DNA of 64,000 nt from Gautieria morchelliformis. Taxonomy: Eukaryota; Basidiomycota; Agaricomycetes; Gomphales; Gomphaceae. The notes beneath the pieces are model-generated. The model saw nothing but the letters and a program-made list of their open reading frames with translations. It made no database searches and was not told the origin of the DNA. The DNA lies in NCBI GenBank assembly GCA_015179125.1, contig WHVA01000011.1, forward strand, positions 1-64,000, given 5' to 3'. The position numbers and the translations under genes were made by a program. Shown one piece after another: positions 32,735-44,233 of the stretch (the first letter of the stretch is position 1; each line of letters starts with the position of its first letter).

Positions 32735-33734
32735 GGAAGGTGTTCCCTTGTCGATAGACAAGGGCTCTTAACCCCAGGAGATATAGATCCGACATCACAG
32801 TTTGATGTTATGTATGGGGGTTTTATATACCGTTCTAAGTAACATTGAAGTATTTCGTAATGTTCACGTACCCGGATCTGGTAAATATTGGCGAAATAGT
32901 AAGCGCGTTTGTCAACGTTGGAATCCATCTTAGGAGTCTATCTTATCTTTGCCTGATTTTGGTAGTTCTGCCGTATGTCATGACTGACGTTCTTACTGAC
33001 TCTGCTAACTGTACTTGGAATGTCTCTGTGAAGTGCCGTCGTAGACCTCTCACCATCATCTCACGCTTAAATCAATTTAACAACATCTATGGCCAACTTT
33101 CCTGATAAACTGACCGCCCTGGTCGAGTCCGAAACACGAGCGAAGCCATTTCGAGTGTTGATCCATCGACAGGCATTGCCTTCGTACCGATATCTGTAAA
33201 CAATGCAAAGTGAATAACTCTTACAGCCCCCAAACAAGACCTTAGGTTAGCACAAAGTCTTTCTTACTATCTCTGAACCATCCCAACACAGTCGAGTACA
33301 ACAGTCACCATCTGTGTATCGTGCGTAGCAGTGCTTTCTGCCAACATGGAGGCTCGAAAATCTGAGAATTTCCCAGGTGTCATCGTGTGACGGCTCCTGG
33401 GTACTACTGCTTCTACCATTCGACCTTAGACTGTACGGGTTCGCACCCTGCCAAGTCGAAAGTCATGGTCTCCTAGATGGCAGTTGTGCATTATGCACGG
33501 CAGTGCCTTCTGCCAGCATAGATGTTCGGAAATCCCAGTATTCCCCACCCCGTAGAACCAGGTGCTCAGTGTTGATCAAAATGCTTGATGAGCACGGAGC
33601 AAAAACTCCGTTACGGATCAGCACTATCGTGCCATCCTCAAGAGCTGACAAATGTCAGACTGCGTAACATTGGCTTCTCATCTAAACTGAAAATACAGAA
33701 GAACCATGCATGGTGAAGGTAAATAGGTGATAGA
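32735..33734. other. Intergenic; imperfect direct repeat at 33320-33550
   Basis: No gene was recognised. Two units of about 60 bp share GCAGTG-TTTCTGCCA-type sequence and a following AAATC-CAG block (near 33328 and 33500). A 62-residue minus-strand frame (33463-33651) covers the second unit but has no known domain. Confidence 0.4.
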
Positions 33735-36700
33735 TTGCATGTCATTTTAACTGAACATATACGAACAGAATCATGCCGCAAACATCTCTTTGCAGATGGA
33801 AGTGTCATAGAGGATGTCTTGTCCGCTGTGACAGTGGTGGAAATCGTCGAATTGTTGCCAGAAGTGAACTGGGTAACGCGAGTGGTGGGAACACAAGGGG
33901 AAGTGATGAAAGCGATATCGTTGTTGCCCATCAAACTTCAAAGACGGGTTGCTGACGCAGGAAGGAGGAAAAAGACAGAAGACAATGAATACATGAAGTT
34001 ACGTCAAGCGACTCAGGAAATGGAGAATAAAAGGAAGAGAATTGAAGAAGAAGCTTACCACGAAACGAAACGGATGCATTTTTGGGCATCGGTTGAGGAC
34101 GACACGAAATATTTGGAGCATATACATCTTACGACCCAGCTGGAATGATTAACGAATTTCATCGACAAGACATCGAACAAATACATACAACAAGCTGTGT
34201 GTTGTGTATGTGCATGTCGAATGGAAAAATCGAAGACGAGATATAGTGCCGTAAAGGATCTCCCTCATCAAGAGGTGCTCAAGCCAGAACCAAAACCACC
34301 AATTGACACAAAACATGCTGTTACACGGTCCGAATTTGGTTTACAACGTCGAGCACACGCACGGCCGGGTGTGCTTTGAATGTTGGGAGAGTTTATATGA
34401 AGGAATCTGCCCTCATTTGTCTCTAGCGAGCAACCTTTGGATAGGACTGGTACCTTTCAAGTTGTCGGTGTTGACTTTACCGGAGCAGGTGCTGATATCC
34501 CGTTTTTATCCTGCGTCCTACATTGTCAAACTTTACCCTAAGCGGAAGGGGGGATCCTTTTGGGACCAACGCCAATTAAACTGTGGAGTACGAGGAAATG
34601 TCTCAACATACCGTTTGGACCCATCTCAAGTAGCCAGCATGGCTACAGGATCATTGTTGCCTCTAGTAAACCTTCCATATTAGCAGCAGTGATTTCTGTT
34701 ACATTGGTGGGACCAAAGAACGTTAAAGAAAAATCGCTGAAAGGATTACTACAAGTACGGCGACAACGGGTGCTGGATGCCTTGGTTTGGTTGAAAGGAC
34801 ATAATCCCATATACGCAGGGGTTCAAATCGATGAGGACGCTCTGGATTTATTGCTGGTAGCTGGTATTCCCGATGCAATCATAGACAATGTCAAGGTCGA
34901 CCCGTCGTTGCATGTACTTGCAGAAGAACAAGGAGGAAACATGGCGGAATTTGTAACTGAAGGGGACTAAGAGGAAGAAGACGAAGGTCAATACACATTG
35001 TGTGATAAATGTCAATGTCGGTAACAGCATTTAAGCAGACCCAACGGAAAATCAAGATCCAGAAGTGATCCCTATCCAGGAACTTGGTGTAATAGACGTT
35101 GAAGGGGAGGATATAGGGATGAGGACATTAATGGAAAGCACCTTCCACAACATCGTGCAGCAAGCCACTGACGAACCGGTGGAGAAAGAACGTTATGTGT
35201 TTAGACGAGGTGGAGGCTTTGTTGATGAATATGCCCGGCGAAATGATCAAGGCTTACTTTCAGATGGAGATGGAGACAATCCGAATCATCTTTTGGGAGC
35301 TTATCCTTATCTTTTCCCATACGGAGAAGGGGGTTTCAAGACGCAGAGGCCTCAAACAGTATCGTACGTTGAGCACGCTCGTTGGGCATTGGAGTACGAA
35401 GATCGACGCTTTTCGAGACATATGTCGTTCATCTTTCAAGTCGTCGGAGTAATACAAAAACGTCAAGTGTGTTTATCAGCTCAGTTGCAGGTAAGTATTA
35501 ATACAAATTGTCAATCATGTGTATTTACCATGATTGTGGACCAGGTGAATGGATGGCACTTCACGTCGGAAGGGCACAACTTTAGTAACATTACTTCAAA
35601 GGAAATGTCTATAGCGGTGGAAGAAGAAAAACACCACATGCCATTCAATAACCCTTCTATTAAAAAGCTACGAAAAGTCGTCACAGCCAGTCAAAGAAAA
35701 TTTATCAGGACGGACGAATCTCGAATGGCAATACGATCCAAAATATATGGGCTCACACTTCGAAAAAATCCCGCAACATTGTGGATTACATTACATTGAA
35801 TTTTGCCGACATGGATGATCCCATAGTTCAAATTCTAGCGGGGGAACAAATCGATATGGACAAGTTTATTGGCACAGCTAGTCCTAATCATAATCAGCAT
35901 GTGATCAATACCGCATCTAATCCTTACACCGCCGCGAAATACTTTCACATGTCTGTGAAATTAGTTTTGGAAGAGCTGTACGGAATCTCTGTGGATCAAT
36001 TTCACCACATTTATCATCGAAAAGGCATTTTTGGCGAAGTGGCTGCATATGTGGGTACTGTTGAAGCACAAGGTCGAGGGTCCCTTCATCTACATTTATT
36101 GTTGTGGTTGGTGGGAGCTCCAACATCGACGCGTATGCACAAATTATTACAAACGGATGGATTTCGTGCGAAAATGTGTGGTTTCATTAAACAATCCATC
36201 TCTGCCCACGTGGACGGTATATCTGAGGAAGAGTTGTGGGAGGAAACCGTTGAAACGAAAAAAAAAAAAAAAAAAAAAAAAAAAAACACAAAGAAAAGGC
36301 CTCTGCATATTCCAGGCCCTTGGATCCACGTCATCTGGATTTTCCAAATAAAGTAGGAAACACTCTGAAAAGTTTAGGGAGAACACTGCAGGTCCACGCA
36401 CATTCTATGCAAGCATGTTTAATCTTTGATAGGAAGGGGCATTTAAAGTGTAAAATACGGGCTCCGTGGGAAGTCGCTGAAGTTGAAACGGTAGAGGAGA
36501 GCGGACAATGGTGGCCTAAGAGAACTTATGGGATGGTAAACAATTGGAACAATATCATTTTGTTGGCAACTCGTGCCAACAACAATATAAAGATACTGAC
36601 GAACAGATCTGATACTAAAGACGTCAGTTGGTACACTACCAAGTACGCAGTAAAAAGGCAAGCGAGGTCCAGTAATATGTCGGCGTTATTGGCAAGAAAG

Positions 36701-37475
36701 TTGGCCTACGATCGGACCGACTCACCTGGCTCAGCTTCTAATCGAATCAGCAATAAACGGTTAATTGCTCAATGCATTAACAGTTTGAGCCGAGATCAAG
36801 AATTATCTTCCCAGCAAGTCGTGTCGTATATTATGGGTTGGAATGATCGATACGTCTCTCATAGTTTCATTCCAATCTATTGGACTGCTGCAATTGCTGA
36901 ACTGCAAAGAACTTTTCCCACTATCGCAAAACACACAGATGTATGATCATCTAGGTACGTTATGCGAGCTAAACCGTATCAACCGCATATACTAGAAAGA
37001 AACTGAAGCTAATTACACTGTTGGTTACAGGACTTCAGACGAAGAGCCCGACACAGTGTTGCATGTCGTTGACAATAACCTGCAAATCAAAAGTCAAATC
37101 AACGACTACAAGAACCAAGGAGAAAAGTTAGAGAATTACAGTCTACTCCAATTTTTATTGGATTCTTATGAACCAAAGACATCCATGAAACAGACCAGAA
37201 AAGCATTGAGTGCTCGCATCCCGTACTTGAACAAATCCCATGTATACCAAAATCGGTTTCGGGTTCTACATACGCCTGGTCATGAAATGATGCCAGATTT
37301 TCTCGGACAATGGTTACCTCGACGGGACGATCCTCAAGCAACAAAGTTCTACAGCGCTTCAGTGTTACTGTTATTGAAACCATGGCGAGAAGTGGTTCAC
37401 CTTCTGGACGAAAATTCAACATGGTAGATTCTCTGGAAGAATTCTTGATGAAGGCGCCGCCCTCAGAAATAAGGT
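33735..37475 (+). pseudogene. Helitron Rep-like remnant, helicase part missing
   Basis: Helitrons are rolling-circle transposons with a HUH nuclease (Rep) fused to a PIF1-type helicase. Here a Cys-rich segment (VCCVCACR, about 34196) and LASNLWIGLVPFKLSVLT with SYIVKLYPKRK match the region often annotated as DUF6570. The Helitron-like N-terminal domain follows: LLGAYPYLFPYGEGG, HARWALEYEDRRFSRH and NPYTAAKYFHMSV. The HUH motif is GRGSLHLHLLLWL near 36084. A later part is PRHLDFPNKVGNTL, KYAVKRQ and SSQQVVSYIMGW. The region ends DSLEEFLMKAPPSEIR near 37475. Frameshifts and stops are frequent, and a run of 29 A lies at 36258-36286. No PIF1 motif is present, and the 5'-TC and CTRR-3' ends were not found. 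Confidence 0.82.
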
Positions 37476-37489
37476 AGTGGCCATCCAAA

Positions 37490-39029
37490 CTCAGCTACCC
37501 TTAAGCGCCCATTCTGGCTGCCTCGGTAGGCTGCCTACTACTTTGCGCACTTGGACAAATAAATAAATCAGTGTCCACGGCTATGGGGAGGTCTATCCGC
37601 GGCATATAGCCGTGGTTCAGCTCAAAGGGCACGAACCCTGTGGTTGCGCTGACATTGCTGTTGAGGACGACCTCAACCATTGGGCATTTCAATGCCCAAT
37701 CCTTCTGATCATACCTGACGACCGCGCGCAATATCTGTCCGATCGAGCGGTTTGCGCGCTCGGTCGCTCCATCTGTTTGGGGATGGAAGGCAGTCGACAT
37801 GAGGAGCTTGGTCCCCATGAGTCGCTGTAGTTCACTCCTGAAGATCGACGTAAACTTCGAGTCTCTATCTGAGATGATGGAGTCTGGGACTCCATGGAGT
37901 CGAATGATTTCCTTCAGAAACAGCCAGGCTACTCCCTTGGCTGACGTGCTCGTCGTGGTTGGGACGAGGTGTATGAGCGACGTTAGTCAGTCGATGACTA
38001 CCATCAGGTAGTCACAGTCTCATTGGATTTGGGCAGGGGCCCCATGAAGTCGATGCCAATCGACTGCCACGGCCTATCTGGAATGGGTAGGCTGTGTAGT
38101 AAGCCTTTGGGCCGTTGTGGCCTGGTTTTCATCCTCTGGCACTTCACGCACGATATACAGAATGACTCGATGTCCAGGCTCATGCCCGGCCACCAATATG
38201 ACCTTCGAACATAGTTCGATGTCTTCAGATGGCCGTAGTGACTGACTATCTGGTGTGCTCGATCGATGATTATTTAAATCAGCCTCCTTCCCCCTGAAGT
38301 ACAGATCGGGGGATGGCGATGACGTCTCTTGTTTGAGCTGATTCTTTGTCCAAATCAGCCCGTCCCAGATTCCGAATCTCAGGTGCGCATCTGGGTGCTC
38401 CATGATCTTTGAGAACATGGTGTCCCTATGGTACACGTCTCGTAAGACCTTGGACAGGTCTACGCCTTGTTCAATGCTCCTGCACAGGGGCGCACCATCG
38501 TTACCTGCGGCGATGACTCTGACATCATTGTCGTCGTCGTCCCGTGATGCGGCACCATTCGTGGGCTTTTGTGAGCCCTCGTTTAATGCAGCGGATTCCA
38601 TTATCTGCACCTCTGTCTACTCTGTGAGGCGGTTAGACCACCTCGTTGCTGCTGTTTGCAGCTCGATATATCGGTCGGTGGGCAGTAGTTCACCTTCCGG
38701 GTCTAAACGCGTGTCTGCATTTACGAAGACGTGGTCTGGGTGATTGTCATCACTCGTGTCGCTCTCATAGTAGCACGACAGGCAGTCCACTACCTTGTTC
38801 TCTACACCGTCAACATGTACGGTGTTGAAGTTGAAACGGGATTACACCTTCTCGGATGTGGACAAGGTGATAAGCGTGCCGGAGGTCAATTTTGGTGTAG
38901 ATATTGGCTCTGCAGGGAGTGTCGAGTAGGTCAGAAATGCGCGGAAGTGGATATTTGTCCTTCTTAGTGAGGGCATTGAGTCCATGGAAATCGATGCAGA
39001 GGCGGAGAGATCCATCCTTCTTCTTGACG
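37490..39029 (-). pseudogene. Ty3/gypsy pol remnant: RT, linker and integrase
   Basis: In minus orientation the sequence resumes RT with [20 protein letters not shown] and [12 protein letters not shown], and then jumps, with the RT active-site region missing, to [13 protein letters not shown] (RNase H end). The connection YHRDTMFSKIMEHPDAHLRF follows, then the H2C2 zinc region (SHYGHLKTS ... CVKCQRMK), PWQSIGIDFMGPLP, ISDRDSKFTSIFRSEL and FHPQTDGATERANRS. Stops and frameshifts are common, for example near 38617. The C-terminal end is cut at 37490 beside the Helitron remnant. The N-terminal half of RT lies beyond LTR Z, at 40093. Confidence 0.82.
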
Positions 39030-39034
39030 AAAAG

Positions 39035-40087
39035 TGTTGTGATATATGCAATTATTCTATTTTTAGGTCATCCCTGTATACAAAGAAACTAACAAAAGAA
39101 GAAAAAGAAATAAAGACTAAAAAGACAGGAACGATACTTACGACGGACATCGACACAGATGACAGAAACATGACATCACGAATGGCTATCTTATCTACAG
39201 ATTAGATAAGATACAGGGACATGGGCGTCGACCACGTGCGGCCGATCAGAGACAGTGTGCCTATCGACTGATGGCATCGGCCATGACATCGACAGGTGCC
39301 AGGCCACAGGCACCGAGGAGGTGCGGGCACCAAATGCCACAGAGTAATGTAGACTGCGCAGGAACATTGGACGTTGCAGAATGACCCCAGAATGACATTC
39401 CTAATACGTGTGTTCAATCAGCTGCCCCACAGAGGAGGTACAGAGACAGCGGCCCCATCACCAAGACTAGCATTTATGCTAGGCAGGAGAGATTTGACTT
39501 TATTTTCTATTGAGCTCCATGACACGACCAGCTGACTACTATCTTGACACTATGTAGACAGGGGCTTTGTATAATAGATACAAGACTCTATTCCAAAGCT
39601 TAACAACCCTGATACTATCCCCATCACTCCCATGACTTTATGACTATAATTAGTCACCCCTTTAGTTACAAGTAGTTTTTCAACCCATTGACTCACTATC
39701 TCGAACACTAGTAGTTACCACTAGTATAGTATAAGTAGCTACTACGAATGTATGAATCAAAAAAAATCCAGAATCAATTATTTCACCCCTTGAAATCACT
39801 GCAGTCTCTACAGAACTCAGAACTCGATAGTTTACTCCAATTCTTCGTTGAGAGTTCACTATTACTGTTTACTCTAGACTACCTCAAAAGCAAAGCCTTT
39901 TGACTTAGTTATCCTTTAGATTGAGACCATTCTTTTGTCGACACGGTCACGTGACCTACATCCATCAGTGCCGGGCACACCTCGAGAGGCTTAGTCAGCA
40001 CACAGAAGAGGGACAGACATAGCGGTCCCAACCACTGAGCAATAGAAGCTGTTTGCTAAAGGCATTATCTAACATTTAAATCTAAAA
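39035..40087 (+). mobile_element. Solo LTR Z, copy 1
   Basis: 1053 bp, TGTTGTGATATATGC to ATTTAAATCTAAAA, inserted in the gypsy RT. The target AAAAG is duplicated at 39030-39034 and 40088-40092. An inverted, diverged copy lies at 61066-62128. Removing it rejoins GAPVLF with VKKKDGSL of the reverse transcriptase. Confidence 0.8.
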
Positions 40088-40092
40088 AAAAG

Positions 40093-41573
40093 GACCGGAG
40101 CGCCATGTGGAGACAGCGAAGGGCAGATGAAGCCCATGTTGAGATGTTCATTGACGAACTTGCTGAGAGTCTGGAGTTCACTTTGCGAAAGGCAGTAGAT
40201 CGGTCCAAGGGGCGGAGATGCTCCTTCTTCCAAATCTATCTTCAAATCGTAAGGTCGATGGTCGGCAGGTCTATCGGCTTTGGCCTTGTTGAACACGTCC
40301 GGGAAGTCGTGATATTCTTCTGGAACTAAGCTCATGTCAACCGGAGTGGAACTCGAGGTGGAATGAGCCTTGACTGAAGCCGAATCGGAGAGGTGAAACT
40401 GAAAATAGTCGAATCTTCTTGTCATTGCAACATGTGGAGAGCGGTAGCAGAAATGAGGGCAATTCAAGGTGCTTCAGGTGGAGGAGGGGACAGAGTTGCT
40501 AACAAGGGACTGGAGTGTGGACTGAATCCACAAGCGGAGTTGCAGAAGAGGCTTGAGCCATCTCTGTGGACGACGTTGGAATAGACGGAAGTTGATCTGG
40601 GGTACAGAACTGTATCTGACCCAATGCCCAGTTAATCGACGGATTATATCAGGTGAGCCAATTGTGTCCTAGTACAACGGAACAGCTAGCATCCAGTGGA
40701 GTAACATAAAACATAACTTCATGGTTGTCCCCAGTAGTGAGGTGCGCTCGATCAATGATTATTTCGATCAGCCTCCTTCCCCCTTGAAGAACAGATCGGG
40801 GGACGGCGATGAGGTTGAGCTGATTCTTTGTCCAAATCAGTCCATCCCGGATTCCGAATCTCGGGTGCGTGTCCGGGTGCTCCATGATCTTTGAGAACAT
40901 GGTGTCCCTATGGTACATGTCTCGTAAGACCTTGGACAGGTCTACGCCTTGTTCAACGCTCCGGTGCAGGGGCGCGCCGTCGTTGCCTGTGGCAATGACT
41001 ATGACATCATTGCCGTCATCGTCGCATGATGCGGTGCTGTTCGCGGGCTTTTGTGAGCCCTCATTTAAGGCGGTGGATTCCATGATCCATGCCTCCGTCT
41101 TCACTCGCGTAAATTCAGGGGATAATAATACCCCTTCGCTTCCACTATCCAGCAGGCAGTGGGCTTTTACACCGTTTATTTCCCAGTACCCCGAGAGGGT
41201 ACGGTTCTCACTGCACAGGCACATTGGCCACATCTTATGCTTGCTTCGGTGGTGATGCACCGGCTCAGCTGCTTTGTCTGGCGTGGCCGACGTGCGTGCT
41301 GCCATGACTTTCGTGGCAGCGTCATCTTCCTGCGCGAATCTGAGTGCGCTGGACCTGTAGGCGGTGTCTTCCACCTCTTTGTCCCATTCATAATATTGGG
41401 ACAGTTCCGGGTCCCACTCTTCAGCGGGTGCATCTCCGTTGTCCAGAGATTTGTTGGGTTGGGGATCACCCTCCCCCTCTTCATCAATTTGTTGAAGAGA
41501 ATTTTGCCCGAGATCCGTCTCCGGATCCTCAGTCTCATCATCCTGCCTCGCGGCTGCTGTCCTGATACCGGGC
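40093..41573 (-). pseudogene. Ty3/gypsy gag end, chimeric protease and start of RT
   Basis: From 41569 leftward an open frame runs through an acidic gag tail (DDETEDPETDLGQN) to the protease motif CLLDSGSEGVLLSPEF. The frame then enters a segment (IMESTALNEGSQ ... GRRLIEIIIDRAHL, about 41100-40745) that duplicates the RNase H-integrase connection at 38620-38245. It then returns to protease sequence, EVMFYVTPLDASCSVVLGHNWLT, and stops at 40649. Further on, RT begins VPEEYHDFPDVFNKAKAD and runs to SPHGAPVLF at 40093, where LTR Z interrupts. The protease is therefore split in frame by about 120 residues from another part of pol and cannot be normal. Confidence 0.8.
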
Positions 41574-41580
41574 CTTTAAA

Positions 41581-42330
41581 CTGCCCTACAGGACAATCTA
41601 AAGCCTTATCAGACACCTCCTGCACCTCCTACACCTCCTCTGTCATTGCTGCCACCCTTGGTCCTCATTTATCACCTCAGATTTTGCCTCAGGACCCCCT
41701 GATAAGCTCCTAGGACCTCGGATAGTGTCACCAATTGCTTCAGCACCTCCAGATCCACCCAGGACACCTCCCAGGACCTCCATCCACCTTTTGTGCCCTT
41801 ATCAGCCTCCTCATTGCCTGCATTTTCGAACTTTTTGGACCCCATCATCCAATCGCTTATCTGGGGGCTTATTTGGATCGCTGGGGGGGTAGTTGACGCT
41901 CCTGAGAAGGCCTGGGTCCAAGATTTGAGGGATTAGCCTGCAGGGTTAGGCTGCAAAGGTCACATCTTGAAATTGTGCTCATCTTGCTGTTCTGGACACT
42001 TCTGCAAATTTCGCTTCCCTGAGCCTCCACTGGTGCGCTGATAGGCGCCTCCCACTTGTCCAAGACTAAGTGAAGGGCGCTCTTTCGTTTGGTCCAATCC
42101 ATTTGTCATTTGGATCAAATCCTGGCCGGCAATTCACATTTTCTTCGCCATTCCCTCACTTGCAACCCATTTCTTCCCTTTGATTTTAGGTCCTTGTGTC
42201 GTCTCTGACACTGCTGTGTTATAGATTTGAACTGTTGGGGGTGTTCTCTCTGTCGAGTCACCTTTTATCTCACCTGACAATATCCTGGTAGTCATCCCAG
42301 TGAGTTGGGGAGTGTCACAACTGCTCGTCT
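41581..42330 (+). other. Leader upstream of copia V gag
   Basis: A 0.75-kb stretch rich in CCTCC and CCAGGAC words in front of the gag start, duplicated in the right arm. It might contain the 5' LTR of copia V, but no matching copy lies downstream of pol. A minus-strand 77-residue frame (41869-42102) is preserved in both arms but has no domain. Confidence 0.4.
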
Positions 42331-42359
42331 TTCAGTTATTAGTGTTAGTTGACTGCGTC

Positions 42360-43763
42360 ATGGGAAAGGACGGTGACCGTGTCACTAAACTTGGGGAGGG
42401 AAACTATAATACATGGGTGGGGGAGATGCGTGCATTGCTTATGACCAAAGAGGTCTGGAGTCTGGTCAAGGGGGAATATACTGTTGAATGGTGATATTAG
42501 AAGCCCTATCCATTCTACATTTCCTCTAATTTTCTTGGTATTTTTCTCTGCAGTAGTTAGTGACTTCTTGTTGACTCTTTGCTTTGTATCTGCGCTTTTT
42601 GGCATGCTTACATAAGCCAAAAAGCGCCAGCTAACAGCTGGGGAGTGTGGGAGAGTGCCCCTTATCTTGTGCACTCACCACACATCCCCAGACCTGCTGG
42701 GGTGTTTGTTAGGCTTATCAGGCTTATCAGGCTTGTTGTAAGGCTCCTATAACTTCGCTTTTTTACATATACTCAGCCTGGCGTCACAGAGATGGCAGAG
42801 TTAAAGTCCTGGAGGAAAGACAGGGATATTGCAGCGGGACAGATATATCTGGCCTTGGAAGCGTCTCAGAAAGTCCATGTCAAGGGCTTGGAGGAAGATC
42901 CTGTGCAGATGTGGTGAAAACTGGAGTCTGTGCACCTCCAGAAGCGTCCTGCCACCAGGTTTAATGCTTTGGATGGCTTGTTCAGCATCAGGAAACAGGA
43001 TGATGAGACGCTCAATGCTCTCATGACCAGAGTTGATGACGCCATAAACAAGGTTCAGGATTTGCGTCCATCCAACTTCACCATTGATGACATGGACGGA
43101 GAACTGGCTGCTATGGCACTAATCAGGGCACTCCCTGAGGAGTATACTGCGTTCAAATCTGCCCTCATGTTGCTTCCTCAATTTGACTATCAGACCGTCA
43201 AAGAAGCCATGATCTTGGAACAGCAGAACCGTGCTCCACGTGGCACTGATTCTACTACCATTGCCATGAAATCTGCTCAGATTGCCCAGACTCCACAGTC
43301 ATCCTCTACTTGCGACTTCTGCTCTAGATCTGGCCACATGTTGGAAACTTGCTTCAAATATAGGGATGCAAAGCGTCAGGCTGAGCAGGAAGCCAAGGAG
43401 AGGAAGGCTAAGAAGAAAGACAAAGGGAAGAAGAAGCCAGAGCAGGCCAAGCAGGCTGAGCAGGAGGAGGAAGCTAGCAAGGTGGAATTTGCAGGCAACG
43501 CAAGTATCTCTCTCCAAGATCCCACCAGTCCCACAAATGCCCTCATTGTTGAGGCAAGTGCTGACTGGACTGCAGACACAGGTGCCTCTTCACATATGAC
43601 ACCTCATCGTCACTGGTTCACCACTTACCAACCCCTCCAAATACCCATTCGTCTTGCAGATGGCCAAACCATCTATTCAGTGGGGGTTGGATCTGTGAGG
43701 TTTAAGCCAGTTTACCTAAGCGTCTGCTGGAATTTGAAAGAGTCTTGCATGTCCCCCTTCTGA
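42360..43763 (+). pseudogene. Copia V gag and protease
   Basis: The gag start MGKDGDRVTKLGEGNYNTW at 42360 runs to VKGEY and is cut by a Y solo LTR (42482-42767). It continues TQPGVTEMAELKSWRKDR with a TGA at about 42917. The frame from 42930 gives VHLQKRPATRFNALDGLF, a zinc knuckle CDFCSRSGHMLETC, a Lys-rich segment and the protease site WTADTGASSHMTPH. An 11-bp deletion near 43711, absent from the right arm, shifts the frame just before the integrase leader. Confidence 0.85.
42482..42767 (+). repeat. LTR Y solo copy 1
   Basis: TGTTGAATGGTGATATTAG to CGCTTTTTTACA, flanked by TATAC (42477-42481 and 42768-42772). It is inserted in copia V gag. Confidence 0.88.
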
Positions 43764-43947
43764 GAAGTAACCTCCTGTCTGTCTTGTATTTACCTCGACA
43801 TAAACACTTCCATGTGTCCATTGTGGGAGACAAGATGTTGTTCAATCGGCAAGGCAGCCTCCTCTTCACTGCCACAGTGACTGGAAACAATACAGCCAAC
43901 TTAGATGGTCTCACACAGCCAATGACAGAATTTGCCGGGCTGATCAG

Positions 43948-44233
43948 TGTTGAATGGTGATATTAGGAGCCCTATCCATTCTACCTTTCCTCTAATTTTC
44001 TTGGTATTTTTCTCTCTAGTAGTTAGTGACTTCTTGTTGACTCTTTGCTTTGTATCTGCGCTTTTTGGCCTGCTTACATAAGCCAACAAGCGCCAGCTAA
44101 CAGCTGGGGAGTGTGGGAGAGTGCCCCTTATCTTGTGCACTCACCACACATCCCCAGACCTGCTGGGGTGTTTGTTAGGCTTACCAGGCTTATCAGGCTT
44201 GTTTTAAAGCTCCTATAACTTCGCTTTTTTACA
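43948..44233 (+). repeat. LTR Y solo copy 2
   Basis: Flanked by ATCAG (43943-43947 and 44234-44238). It separates TEFAGLIS from TCPLDITLWH of copia V; the right inverted arm shows the empty site. Confidence 0.9.

Noticed and set aside
41869-42102. 77-residue minus-strand frame conserved exactly at 53791-54024
   Set aside because: Its conservation follows from the inverted DNA duplication, so it gives no evidence of selection on protein.
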